Source: Bacteroidales bacterium
Lineage (GTDB): Bacteria; Bacteroidota; Bacteroidia; Bacteroidales; UBA932
Reading direction: 5' to 3'
NCBI GenBank assembly: GCA_017627955.1
Contig: JAGAFU010000041.1
Span: 1-64,000 of the forward strand
Length of the DNA: 64,000 nucleotides
Below, one piece after another: positions 1 through 8,226 of the stretch (its first letter is position 1; every line of letters starts with the position of its first letter). The position numbers and the translations under genes were made by a program. The notes beneath the pieces are model-generated. The model saw only the letters and a list, made by a program, of their open reading frames with translations, did no database searches and was not told where the DNA came from.

Positions 1-93
1 ACAGAGAAAATACCTCTCGACAAACTCTTTGGAAAACCTAACTACAATATTGTCAATGAACTTGATGGTTCTACCGAACCGACTTTGTTTTAA
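1..93 (+). CDS. 3' end of an unidentified gene (partial)
   Basis: Frame 1 is open from the window edge to a TAA at 91-93 and gives 30 residues ending in GSTEPTLF. The AT-rich gap that follows (94-148) and the same orientation as the next gene suggest the true end of a coding sequence. Too little is present to recognise a family. It could also be a chance open frame, since only 30 codons are visible. Confidence 0.4.
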   Translation, partial: TEKIPLDKLFGKPNYNIVNELDGSTEPTLF

Positions 94-148
94 ATGTTAA
101 ACTTTATATAAACTGTCCGGAACTTTTACCGGACACACATGTCAGAAT

Positions 149-466
149 ATGGATAAATTATATTACACAATCGGGGAGGTCTCGCAGATGCTTGGGGAAA
201 GCACATCCCTCGTGAGATTCTGGTCGAACTCTTTTCCTCGGTACATCAAACCAAAGAGGAACGCCAAAGGCAACCGGCTCTTCACAGCCGAGGATGTTGA
301 CTGCCTGAAGCAGATCCATCTTTTGGTCAAGGAGCAGGGACTGACTCTTGAGGGGGCATCGAAGAAACTTGCCGCCGACCGTCTCAAGGTTGAGGGCCGG
401 GTCAAAGTCCTGGACAGCCTCAAAGAGATCAGAAGCCAGCTTGTAGAAGTCCGGAAGTCATTATGA
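149..466 (+). CDS. MerR-family transcriptional regulator (short form)
   Basis: A 105-residue protein whose N-terminus (YYTIGEVSQMLGESTSLVRFW, about residues 5-25) is the winged helix-turn-helix of MerR proteins. It is followed by the wing (RLFTAEDVDCLKQIHLL) and a helical dimerisation tail. There is no C-terminal ligand-binding domain and no conserved cysteines, so it is probably not a metal sensor. Its stop overlaps the start of the NIF3-like gene (ATGA, 463-466), implying translational coupling. Small MerR proteins next to a NIF3-like gene are, from memory, common in Bacteroidales; the target genes are unknown. Confidence 0.85.
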   Translation: MDKLYYTIGEVSQMLGESTSLVRFWSNSFPRYIKPKRNAKGNRLFTAEDVDCLKQIHLLVKEQGLTLEGASKKLAADRLKVEGRVKVLDSLKEIRSQLVEVRKSL

Positions 467-1242
467 GAGTGCGGGATATAACGGCTGCGACCGAGGCTTT
501 CGCCCCTCTGTCCATCCAGGAACCGTGGGACAACAGCGGTCTTATTATCGGCTCTCCGGACCAGGAGATACGAGGTGTCCTGATCGGTTTTGACTGCACC
601 CCTGAACTTGTCGATGAGGCCGTGGAAACCGGTTCGGACATGATCATCACCCATCACCCGTTGATATTCGGCGGGCTTAAGAGGATTTCTCCCGAAGATC
701 CTGTCGGACTTGCCGTCATCAAGGCTGCCTCCGCCGGTATCGCGGTTTATGCGGCTCATACGACCGCCGACAAGGTGATCGGGGGAGTCAGTGGAAGGAT
801 GGCGGCCCGCCTCGGGCTTGAGGATGTCAGGGTGCTTGACGAGGAAGACTCTGGGATTGGGCTGGGAGCGGTTGGAAATCTCCCTTCGCCAATGACGGCC
901 GAAGAGTTCATAGCCAAAGTCAAGTCCGCTTTCGGGCTCTCTGTCGCGAGGTGCTCCCGTCCCGTGGATATTCCTGTAAGCAGGGTGGCTATGTGCGGAG
1001 GATCCGGATCCTCACTGATCGATAAGGCGATTGAGGCCGGGGCCCAGGCCTATATTTGCGGAGACATATCCTATCACCATTTCTTCACACCTAAAAACTT
1101 TATGGTCATTGATATAGGCCATTTCGAGGGAGAAGTGGAAATTTGCCATGTTTTATTTTCTCTGTTAAAGAAAAATTTTCCTACCTTTGCAGTCCGTACC
1201 AGCGGGAAGCTGGAGGCGAGCAATCCGGTTTTTTATTATTAG
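463..1242 (+). CDS. NIF3-like dinuclear metal-centre protein (YqfO/YbgI family)
   Basis: 259 residues matching the NIF3 family of hexameric proteins with a two-metal site. Visible signatures are the THHPLIF metal-binding motif (residues 63-69), an AAHTTADK segment near residue 97, and a C-terminal GHFEGE motif supplying the last His and Glu ligands. The length is that of the short form; many relatives carry an inserted PII/CutA-like domain that makes them about 365 residues, and that insert is absent here. The family is variously linked to GTP cyclohydrolase-like or stress roles, and its reaction is not settled. It is coupled to the MerR gene upstream and carries a promoter element for the next gene in its 3' end. 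Confidence 0.9.
   Translation: MRVRDITAATEAFAPLSIQEPWDNSGLIIGSPDQEIRGVLIGFDCTPELVDEAVETGSDMIITHHPLIFGGLKRISPEDPVGLAVIKAASAGIAVYAAHTTADKVIGGVSGRMAARLGLEDVRVLDEEDSGIGLGAVGNLPSPMTAEEFIAKVKSAFGLSVARCSRPVDIPVSRVAMCGGSGSSLIDKAIEAGAQAYICGDISYHHFFTPKNFMVIDIGHFEGEVEICHVLFSLLKKNFPTFAVRTSGKLEASNPVFYY
1182..1189 (+). promoter_or_regulatory. Bacteroidota-type -7 element inside the NIF3 gene
   Basis: TACCTTTG fits the TAnnTTTG -7 consensus of the Bacteroidota primary sigma factor. It lies in the coding region of the NIF3-like gene in an AT-rich patch. A start near 1196 would give a leader of about 65 nt for the zinc-ribbon gene at 1261 and dnaB. No good -33 TTTG is seen at the expected distance, so this is a moderate call. 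Confidence 0.45.
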
Positions 1243-1260
1243 TCAGATTCATAAGCTATT

Positions 1261-2073
1261 ATGGCAACCAAAAAAATCAAGAAAGTCGAGACACCGATAG
1301 ACCAGAGGGAGACCTTCGTTTCCTTGCAGAAGAATTTCGCTGATTCCGAGATAAGCGTTGAAGAGAAACTCAAGACGCTTTACGCTCTTCAGGAGGCTGA
1401 TTCCGCGATTGACAAGATCGTTCAGCTCCGCGGCGAGCTCCCGGCAGAGGTCGAGGCCCTTGAGAATGAGGTGGCGGACCTTAAGGCCCGTCTTGCCCAG
1501 GGCACAGCGGTGATCGAGGCTTACAACCAGACTATCGCCGAGAACAAGCAGAACATTGTCGATTGCGACCTCCAGATCGAGAAGTACCGTAAGCAGTTGG
1601 ATGACATCTCCAACAGCCGCGAGTATGACTCTATCAACAAAGAGATTGAGAATCAGGACCTTCTGCGTCAGATAGCCCAGAAGAACATCAACGACACAAG
1701 GTCTGCCATCATGGCGAAGAAAGAGGATCAGGAAAGCCTGAAGGACTACATAGCCGTCAGGAGCGAGGACCTCAAGGCCAAGAAGGAAGAGCTTGCCACG
1801 ATCGTCGAGTCCACTTCCAAGGAGGAGGAGAAGCTTCAGGAGAAGAGGAAAGAGTGCGCCGCGAAGATCGATCCTAGGACCATGAGCGCTTACGATCGTA
1901 TCCGCGCCAGCGTCCATAACCATCTCGCCGTTGTTTCCGTCTACAATGGGGACTCCTGCGGCGGTTGCTTCAGCACGATCACTCCCCAGCGTCTTGTCGA
2001 TATCGCATCCAACAAGAAGCTTATCATCTGCGAGCATTGCGGGAGAATCATTGTCAATCCGGATTTCGAATAG
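1261..2073 (+). CDS. Coiled-coil protein with C-terminal C4 zinc ribbon
   Basis: 270 residues. Residues about 25-210 are long, charged, heptad-rich helices rich in Glu, Lys and Ala, predicting an extended antiparallel coiled coil. The C-terminus holds a zinc ribbon with CxxC pairs at 233/236 and 257/260. This is the COG1579 (zf-RING_7) family, regarded as putative nucleic-acid-binding or secretion-related proteins with no assigned reaction. It sits between the NIF3-like gene and dnaB on the same strand. An alternative would be a DksA-like regulator, but the long coiled coil and the C4 spacing favour COG1579. Confidence 0.85.
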   Translation: MATKKIKKVETPIDQRETFVSLQKNFADSEISVEEKLKTLYALQEADSAIDKIVQLRGELPAEVEALENEVADLKARLAQGTAVIEAYNQTIAENKQNIVDCDLQIEKYRKQLDDISNSREYDSINKEIENQDLLRQIAQKNINDTRSAIMAKKEDQESLKDYIAVRSEDLKAKKEELATIVESTSKEEEKLQEKRKECAAKIDPRTMSAYDRIRASVHNHLAVVSVYNGDSCGGCFSTITPQRLVDIASNKKLIICEHCGRIIVNPDFE

Positions 2074-2084
2074 ACTTTTAAGAT

Positions 2085-3560
2085 ATGCCAGACAAGCCTG
2101 GAAAAACCTCTAGGAGAAAGGCCCAGGCAGTCAACCTGGACTCTATAGGGCTTGAGATGGGGAACAAACCGCCTCAAGCCCTTGAAGTCGAAGAGGCTGT
2201 CCTCGGAGCTATGCTCATTGAGCCCACGTCTGTGGACATGGCGCTTGAGGAGCTTACTCCCTCTTGTTTTTACGACCCTCGCCATAAGATGATATTCGAG
2301 GCGATGTCGGAGCTTGTCAACGAGCACACGTCGGTAGACATTGTGACCGTAAGCTCCAAGTTGCGTGAGAGGGGTAATCTTGAGGCTGTGGGTGGTCCGG
2401 TCGTTCTGGCCGGGCTCTCTGAGAAAGTGGGCGCGGCGGCGCATATTGAGTATTATGTCAAGATTCTCAAGCAGAAGAGTATTCAAAGGGACCTCATTAC
2501 CGCCTCTTATGAGATTTTGAGGGACTCTTATGATGATTCTGTCAAGGTAGACGATTTGATTGACGAGGCCCAGTCCAAGGTCTACAACGCCATTCAGAAC
2601 AATCTCAAGAAAGATGTCCAGGAGGTCGGCTCGATCATCAACGACGCGATGCGCGAGATCGAGAAGAACCAGAACATAAGCGGCCTCAGCGGAGTCCCTT
2701 CCGGATTTCCGACATTGGATCGTGTGACGAGGGGCTGGCAGAAATCTGATTTGATCATTCTCGCTGCCAGGCCTTCCGTCGGTAAGACCGCTTTCGCATT
2801 GAACCTTGCGAGGAACGCCGCGGTGGATCATAATATGCCAGTTGCGGTGTTTTCTCTGGAAATGTCTGCCCTGCAGCTTGTTATGAGACTGATGACTACC
2901 GAGTCCGGTCTTCCCGCCGACAAGCTCAAGGGGGGAGCCAAGCTTGATCCTTGGGATTGGCAGCAGCTTGAGACAAGGCTCGCGGCCCTTTCAAAGGCAC
3001 CTCTTTATATAGATGACACTCCCAGCATACCCTTGATGGAGTTCCGTACGAAGGTGAAAAGGTTGGTCAAGTCCAAAGATGTTCGTCTTGTCATCGTTGA
3101 CTATCTGCAGTTGATGCAGGGACCGGCTGAGCTGAGAGGCCTTCGCGAGCAGGAAGTAGCGGCCATCTCCAGGACGCTCAAAGCCACGGCAAAGGAGCTG
3201 AATGTGCCTATCATAGCCCTGTCACAGCTTTCCCGTAACGCTGTCCAGAGGACTGGCGGCACTGGAAAGCCCCAGCTTTCCGACCTTCGTGAGTCCGGAT
3301 CCATCGAGCAGGACGCTGACATGGTCATATTCATCCATCGTCCGGATTATGTGGGACTTGGGGAGACCCCTGACGGAAAAGAAACCACCCAGATCATTAT
3401 CGCAAAGCATCGTAACGGTGAGGTTTGCGATATCGACATGCTTTTCAAGGCCGAGCAGGTCAGGTTTGTCGAGCCTGGGGATTCACTTGCGGCGCAGGCC
3501 GAGTCGATGGGCACGGAATCTGCAATGAACAGTGAGTTCGATCAAAATCCTGATTTCTGA
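2085..3560 (+). CDS. dnaB: Replicative DNA helicase DnaB
   Basis: 491 residues, the usual DnaB length. The N-terminal helical domain (EVEEAVLGAMLIE, near residue 34) is followed by a linker and the RecA-like ATPase with Walker A ARPSVGKTAF (near residue 230), Walker B VIVDYLQLM and the AKHRNG motif near the C-terminus. The hexamer unwinds DNA ahead of the replication fork and recruits primase. No intein is present. The stop overlaps the start of the DUF3108 gene by one base, suggesting co-transcription. Nothing looks like an origin nearby. Confidence 0.97.
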   Translation: MPDKPGKTSRRKAQAVNLDSIGLEMGNKPPQALEVEEAVLGAMLIEPTSVDMALEELTPSCFYDPRHKMIFEAMSELVNEHTSVDIVTVSSKLRERGNLEAVGGPVVLAGLSEKVGAAAHIEYYVKILKQKSIQRDLITASYEILRDSYDDSVKVDDLIDEAQSKVYNAIQNNLKKDVQEVGSIINDAMREIEKNQNISGLSGVPSGFPTLDRVTRGWQKSDLIILAARPSVGKTAFALNLARNAAVDHNMPVAVFSLEMSALQLVMRLMTTESGLPADKLKGGAKLDPWDWQQLETRLAALSKAPLYIDDTPSIPLMEFRTKVKRLVKSKDVRLVIVDYLQLMQGPAELRGLREQEVAAISRTLKATAKELNVPIIALSQLSRNAVQRTGGTGKPQLSDLRESGSIEQDADMVIFIHRPDYVGLGETPDGKETTQIIIAKHRNGEVCDIDMLFKAEQVRFVEPGDSLAAQAESMGTESAMNSEFDQNPDF

Positions 3561-4402
3561 TGAGAAGACTCGCTAGACTTTCGATCGCTTTAGTGGCGAC
3601 ATTACTGGCCGCCGGGATCACTCTCGGTGCCGCTGACAACAAGAAATGCCTTCCGGTCAATCTGGAAAAGAGCAATCTCGCTTTCAAGGGAGGGGAGAAA
3701 CTGGTTTTCACCATCCACTACAAGTGGGGCTTGATCAATGCTGATGTGGCGCAGGCCACCTTGAAAGTGGATTCCACTATGTTGAACGGGAAAAGCTGCT
3801 ATCACGGTTCCCTCAGGGGAAAGACGCAGAAGATATATGAGTCAGTGTTCAAGCTCAAGGAGGATTTCGACTGCTGGTTCACGTCAGACGGCTTCCAACC
3901 CATGAAGTTTACGAGGGACTGCAAGGAAGGTGGCTACTGGTGTACCAACCTCTACACCTACAAGTCCGACCATATTGACGCTTTGATCAACAATTCCCGG
4001 AAAGGGGAATTCACGGTCAGCCTTCCCAAGGATGAGTGCACTTACGACATCGCCACCATGCTTTTCCTTATCAGGAATATGGATCTTTCCAAGCTGAAGG
4101 CCGGCGGAAGATATCCCATGACTTATGCTTGCGACCATCATATCCGCAATATTTATTTCAGGTATTTCGGCGTCGAAAACAAAAAGATATCCGGCAAAGG
4201 CACTTACAGGTGCCACAAGTTCGGATTCGAGATGCCTAAAGGGGAGACTTTCGATGGTGAGAGCAGCCTGTACGCCTGGTTCACGGATGACGGCAACAGG
4301 ATCCCGGTCTATTTCGTGGCTCCTTTGAAGATCGGGCAGGTGCGTGGACGGTTGTACAGCTCTGATGGTTTGAAACATCCTTCTTCCAGCTTGGTCCAGT
4401 GA
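3560..4402 (+). CDS. DUF3108 exported protein
   Basis: 280 residues starting with a signal peptide (positively charged MRRLAR, hydrophobic core, cleavage near residue 24). The mature part is beta-rich, begins FKGGEKLVFTIHYKW and fits the DUF3108 family of periplasmic or envelope proteins, which has no known reaction. Several aromatic and cysteine residues lie in the middle (ECTYDIATMLFLIRN). It overlaps dnaB by one base at its start and the RseC-like gene by one base at its end, so it is translated from the same message as the genes leading into the rnf operon. Confidence 0.8.
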   Translation: MRRLARLSIALVATLLAAGITLGAADNKKCLPVNLEKSNLAFKGGEKLVFTIHYKWGLINADVAQATLKVDSTMLNGKSCYHGSLRGKTQKIYESVFKLKEDFDCWFTSDGFQPMKFTRDCKEGGYWCTNLYTYKSDHIDALINNSRKGEFTVSLPKDECTYDIATMLFLIRNMDLSKLKAGGRYPMTYACDHHIRNIYFRYFGVENKKISGKGTYRCHKFGFEMPKGETFDGESSLYAWFTDDGNRIPVYFVAPLKIGQVRGRLYSSDGLKHPSSSLVQ

Positions 4403-4818
4403 TGCCTGACGCAGTGTCTCATAAAGGCAGGATCGTTGAGGCGGAAGGCCGGATGGTCCGGGTGGAGATAGTCTCAGAGTCCGCATGCGCCTCTTGCCAT
4501 GCCGCCGGACTTTGCGGAATGTCCGAGTCGAGGAAGAAGATCGTTGAGGTTCCAACAAGATTCCCCGGGGAGTACCAGATCGGAGAAGAAGTCGAGGTCT
4601 GCCTTGCCAGAAAGGCCGGAATGAAAGCGGTCTTGCTTTCTTATGTCCTTCCTGTGCTGTTATTACTGATTTTAATATTATCTTTGCCAAAGATTGGGCT
4701 TGGCGAGCTGGCGGTCGGACTGTTGTCCTTGCTTGGAGTCGCCGGGTACTATCTCGTGCTGTACTTCTGTCGGGATCGTCTCGCGGAGGGCTATGAGTTT
4801 TATATTAGGAAAAGATAA
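4402..4818 (+). CDS. rseC: RseC/MucC-family membrane protein
   Basis: 138 residues. The N-terminal half carries a cysteine cluster (SACASCHAAGLCG) typical of RseC. Two transmembrane helices follow (about residues 74-95 and 100-122), then a short basic tail. RseC homologues belong to the SoxR-reducing system and are habitually found beside rnf genes, as here, where rnfB begins 14 bases downstream. The likely role is assembly or redox support of Rnf, inferred from context. I chose the ATG at 4402, which overlaps the preceding TGA, over a GTG one codon earlier. Confidence 0.85.
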   Translation: MPDAVSHKGRIVEAEGRMVRVEIVSESACASCHAAGLCGMSESRKKIVEVPTRFPGEYQIGEEVEVCLARKAGMKAVLLSYVLPVLLLLILILSLPKIGLGELAVGLLSLLGVAGYYLVLYFCRDRLAEGYEFYIRKR

Positions 4819-4832
4819 ATCACTGATATTTT

Positions 4833-5807
4833 ATGACAACAACTATTATCTGGACCATCGCGATCATCTCAGGTCTTGGCCTGCTGCTCGCGTTGACCCT
4901 CTATCTTGTCGCGCAGCGCTTCAAGGTCGTCGAGGATCCTCGCATCGAGCTGGTTGAGAAGGCAATGCCTGGGGCGAACTGCGGTGGCTGCGGTTTCGCT
5001 GGTTGCCATGCTTTCGCCGATTCCGCGGTGAAGGCTCCCAACCTGGACAATCATTTTTGTCCGGTCGGCGGCAATGAGACGATGAAGAAGGTTGCCGAGA
5101 TTCTCGGCTATGAGATCAAGGAGAAGGCTCCTATGGTGGCTGTGGTGCGTTGCGCCGGCACTTGCGCGGCAAGGCCAAAGACCAGCGAGTATGACGGAAG
5201 CGTCTCTTGCAAGGTGAAAGCCTCGCTTTACGCCGGTGACACTGGCTGCGCCTATGGATGCCTGGGTTGCGGGGACTGCGTCGCCGCCTGTAAGTTCGGT
5301 GCCCTGTCCATGGATCCCGAGACTGGTCTTCCGGTGGTCGATGAGGAGAAGTGTACGGCCTGTGGCGCTTGCGTGAAGGCTTGCCCCAAGGCTATTATCG
5401 AGCTCCGCAAGAAAGGACCTCGCGGGATGAGGGAATTCGTCTCCTGCGTCAACAAGGACAAAGGCCCTTCCGTCAAGAAGGCCTGCGCCAACGCTTGCAT
5501 CGGTTGCGGAATATGCCAGAAGACCTGTACTCACGACGCTATCACTGTTGAGAACAATGTGGCTTACATCGATTTCGACAAGTGCAAGCTCTGCCGTGAG
5601 TGCGAGGCCATGTGCCCCACCGGCGCTATCCATGGTGTCAATTTCCCGAAGCCTCTTGACAAGGATGCCGTCAAGGCCAGGGTCCAGGAGCGTCAGAAAA
5701 AGGCCAGGGAAGCTGCCGCCGCGGCAGCTGCCAAACCGGTTGGTGAGCCTGTCGAACCACCGGTCCAGGAACCAGTTGTCTTAAAAAAGGAGGAAAGCAA
5801 TGGCTAG
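4833..5807 (+). CDS. rnfB: Rnf complex subunit B (polyferredoxin)
   Basis: 324 residues. An N-terminal membrane helix (residues 5-27) is followed by the cluster motif CGGCGFAGC (about residue 50), then four CxxCxxCxxxC ferredoxin motifs (CLGCGDCVAAC, CTACGACVKAC, CIGCGICQKTC, CKLCRECEAMC). That predicts up to five FeS clusters, the multi-cluster form seen in anaerobes. RnfB accepts electrons from reduced ferredoxin and passes them to the membrane complex. The last 50 residues are an Ala-rich charged helix and a Pro/Val/Glu tail that contains a palindromic repeat (5735-5764). The end overlaps rnfC by 8 bases. Confidence 0.95.
   Translation: MTTTIIWTIAIISGLGLLLALTLYLVAQRFKVVEDPRIELVEKAMPGANCGGCGFAGCHAFADSAVKAPNLDNHFCPVGGNETMKKVAEILGYEIKEKAPMVAVVRCAGTCAARPKTSEYDGSVSCKVKASLYAGDTGCAYGCLGCGDCVAACKFGALSMDPETGLPVVDEEKCTACGACVKACPKAIIELRKKGPRGMREFVSCVNKDKGPSVKKACANACIGCGICQKTCTHDAITVENNVAYIDFDKCKLCRECEAMCPTGAIHGVNFPKPLDKDAVKARVQERQKKAREAAAAAAAKPVGEPVEPPVQEPVVLKKEESNG
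5735..5764. repeat. Palindromic repeat inside rnfB C-terminal codons
   Basis: ACCGGT at 5735-5740 is mirrored by ACCGGT at 5759-5764, with an adjacent GGT/ACC pair extending the stem. The interior GTGAGCCTGTCGAAC resembles a motif I recall as a widely dispersed bacterial repeat. It encodes the PVGEPVEPPV part of the tail (residues about 301-311), outside the FeS domains. Read as a small REP-like element tolerated in an unstructured tail. Family membership is from memory and needs a genome-wide count. Confidence 0.5.
5787..5793 (+). promoter_or_regulatory. Strong Shine-Dalgarno for rnfC
   Basis: AAGGAGG ends 6 bases before the rnfC ATG (5800). Bacteroidota genes usually lack such sites, and most genes in this window do too. 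Similar sites precede rnfG (GGGAGGG, 8213-8219) and rnfE (AAAGGAG, near 8779-8785), so within this operon initiation of several subunits appears to be SD-driven. Confidence 0.7.
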
Positions 5808-7200
5808 AAGAACATTCTCGATAGGCGGTGTTCACCCCGCCGATTCCAAGATTTCCAGGGATTGCAAGCTGGAGTATCTTCCGATACCTCCGACAGTCTA
5901 TATCGCCTTGTCCCAGCATATCGGCGCCCCGGCAAAGCCCGTGGTCGCTGTTGGTGACAAAGTAAAGGCGGGACAGGTTATCGCCGAGCCCGGAGCCTTT
6001 ATGTCGGCTTATATCCACTCTTCCGTGTCCGGCACCGTCAAGTCCATCGGCCCAAGGAAGGACCTTTCAGGCAACAACCAGATGGTTGTTGAGATCGCCG
6101 TGGAGGGAGACGAGTGGATGGAGAACATCGACCGCGCCGACAATCTGGTCACCAGTATTCCCGATGATCCCAAAGCTATCATCGAGAAGATCAAGCTTGG
6201 TGGTGTCGTGGGTCTTGGAGGAGCGACTTTCCCGACTCATGTCAAGCTCAGCCCGCCTCCGGGAAAGACCTGCGAGATGCTGATAATCAATGGCTGCGAG
6301 TGTGAGCCTTATCTTACATCGGATTTCAGGACGCTCCTTGAAAAAGGCGAGCAGGTGGTTGTCGGTACGGCTCTCATCAAAAAAGCCCTGGGAGTCGCGA
6401 AGGCCACTATCGCCATTGAGGACAACAAGCCCGAGGCCATCGAGCATATTACCAAAGTCGTCGAGACCTTGAAGGCCAAGGGACCTGAGTATTCAGGCAT
6501 CGAGGTCCTGTCCCTTATGAAGAAATATCCGGAAGGTGGTGAGAAACAGCTAATTGACGCTGTGATGCATCGTCAGGTAAAGTCCGGCGGTCTTCCGATC
6601 GATGTCGGAGCCGTCGTCGACAATGTCTGCACCGCCCTCGCGGTCTACGAGGCTGTCCAGAAGAACAAGCCTCTCATTGACAATTCCGTCACAGTGACCG
6701 GAGAGTGCTTCCCCAAACAGGCCAACTTGATAGTCCGTGTGGGAACTCCGCTTAACTATGTGATTGATTATCTTGGAGGTGTTCCTGAGTCGGCGGCTAA
6801 AGTCATTAGTGGTGGCCCCATGATGGGCAAGTCGATCGCCAACCTCGAAGCCGCCACTATGAAGGGCACCGGCGGCCTGCTTTTCCTGACCCGGGAGCAG
6901 ACCAAGAGGATGCCTGAGAGCAGTTGCATCCGTTGCGGTAAGTGCGCTGACGCGTGTCCCATGGGGCTTGAACCGTTCCTTCTGAACCGTCTGGCCAAAG
7001 CCGGGGACACTGACGCCCTCGAGGCCAATGCCGTTCAGGATTGCATCATGTGTGGCTGCTGCTTGTACTCATGTCCGGCCGGGATCCCGCTTCTGGACGT
7101 TATCAGCCAAGCCAGGGGCCAGGTTATGGGTATAATGAGAGCCCGCGCGGCCGCGGCTAAGGCCGCTGCCGAGGCAGCGAAAGCTTCGGCCGGTTCCTGA
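5800..7200 (+). CDS. rnfC: Rnf complex subunit C (NADH-binding)
   Basis: 466 residues. The N-terminal barrel-like domain (FSIGGVHP) is followed by the NADH/FMN-binding region resembling NuoF (GGVVGLGGATFPTHVK near residue 135, and NGCECEPY). Two C-terminal [4Fe-4S] motifs are CIRCGKCADACP and CIMCGCCLYSCP. It oxidises or reduces NAD at the cytoplasmic face of the Rnf pump. A short Ala-rich helix ends the protein. A strong ribosome site precedes the ATG, which lies inside the end of rnfB. Forty bases with no clear signal separate it from rnfD. Confidence 0.96.
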   Translation: MARRTFSIGGVHPADSKISRDCKLEYLPIPPTVYIALSQHIGAPAKPVVAVGDKVKAGQVIAEPGAFMSAYIHSSVSGTVKSIGPRKDLSGNNQMVVEIAVEGDEWMENIDRADNLVTSIPDDPKAIIEKIKLGGVVGLGGATFPTHVKLSPPPGKTCEMLIINGCECEPYLTSDFRTLLEKGEQVVVGTALIKKALGVAKATIAIEDNKPEAIEHITKVVETLKAKGPEYSGIEVLSLMKKYPEGGEKQLIDAVMHRQVKSGGLPIDVGAVVDNVCTALAVYEAVQKNKPLIDNSVTVTGECFPKQANLIVRVGTPLNYVIDYLGGVPESAAKVISGGPMMGKSIANLEAATMKGTGGLLFLTREQTKRMPESSCIRCGKCADACPMGLEPFLLNRLAKAGDTDALEANAVQDCIMCGCCLYSCPAGIPLLDVISQARGQVMGIMRARAAAAKAAAEAAKASAGS

Positions 7201-7240
7201 CCTTGCCGAAGACACCAACCGCTTAAAAGTAAGTAATAGT

Positions 7241-8224
7241 ATGGACAAAATATTGGTTTCACCTAATCCCCACATCCACTCCAAGACCACGACAGCGGTC
7301 CTGATGAGGGATGTAGTGATCGCTTTGCTCCCGGCCGTTTTGGTTTCGGTCGTGTTCTACGGCTGGAAGGAGTTGTTCGTCCTTGCCGTCAGCGTTATCT
7401 CATGCATGGCGATCGAGTACCTTATCACGAGATATTGCCTGAAGAAGGCATCCACGCTTGGAGACTGGTCCGCGGCAGTGACCGGCATCCTTCTGGCTCT
7501 CAATCTCCCTTCCACCACCCCTTGGTGGGTTGTCTTCCTCGGCGCCCTGGTAGCTATCGGAGTCGCCAAGATGACCTTCGGAGGTTTGGGACAGAACGTT
7601 TTCAATCCGGCTCTTGTCGGACGTGTGTTCCTCCTGATTTCTTTCCCGACCTACATGACCCATTGGGAGATCCCCCAAGGCCTGTTCGGTGTGGACGCGA
7701 TCTCCGGAGCCACTCCGTTGGGCGTGATCAAGGAAGGCTTGATGCAGGGTTCCACAGTCCCCGAGCTCATGGCAAGCCACGGGTATTCATATTCCCAGAT
7801 GCTTTTCGCCAATATCGGCGGATCCGCTGGAGAGGCCTGCGCCATCGCCATTCTCCTTGGCTTTATTTATTTGCTTGTCCGCAAGGTTATCAAGCCTTGG
7901 ATCACCCTTTCGATCCTGGGTACCGTGGCGGCTGTCTCATGCGTGTTCTGGCTCGCTAACCCCGCCCAATTCACTGATCCTCTGTTCAACCTTCTTTCCG
8001 GAGGTCTCCTCCTCGGCGCCTGCTTCATGGCGACCGATTATGTGACAAGTCCGATGAGCACCAAGGGAGGAATCATCTTTGGCGTTGGAATAGGTTTCAT
8101 CACATTGATGATCAGGTATTTCGGCTCATATCCTGAAGGTGTGAGCTTCGCTATCCTGATCATGAACTCGACGGTTCCTCTTCTCAATAAGTGGTTCCAT
8201 CAGAAAAAATATGGGAGGGCATAA
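7241..8224 (+). CDS. rnfD: Rnf complex subunit D
   Basis: 327 residues, an integral membrane subunit related to NqrB with eight to ten hydrophobic helices. The motif SGATPLG near residue 155 is the known covalent FMN attachment site (threonine) of RnfD. The N-terminus SPNPHIHSK is also characteristic of the family. It forms part of the ion-translocating core with RnfA and RnfE. It ends 2 bases before rnfG and shares the transcript. Confidence 0.96.
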   Translation: MDKILVSPNPHIHSKTTTAVLMRDVVIALLPAVLVSVVFYGWKELFVLAVSVISCMAIEYLITRYCLKKASTLGDWSAAVTGILLALNLPSTTPWWVVFLGALVAIGVAKMTFGGLGQNVFNPALVGRVFLLISFPTYMTHWEIPQGLFGVDAISGATPLGVIKEGLMQGSTVPELMASHGYSYSQMLFANIGGSAGEACAIAILLGFIYLLVRKVIKPWITLSILGTVAAVSCVFWLANPAQFTDPLFNLLSGGLLLGACFMATDYVTSPMSTKGGIIFGVGIGFITLMIRYFGSYPEGVSFAILIMNSTVPLLNKWFHQKKYGRA

Positions 8225-8226
8225 TC

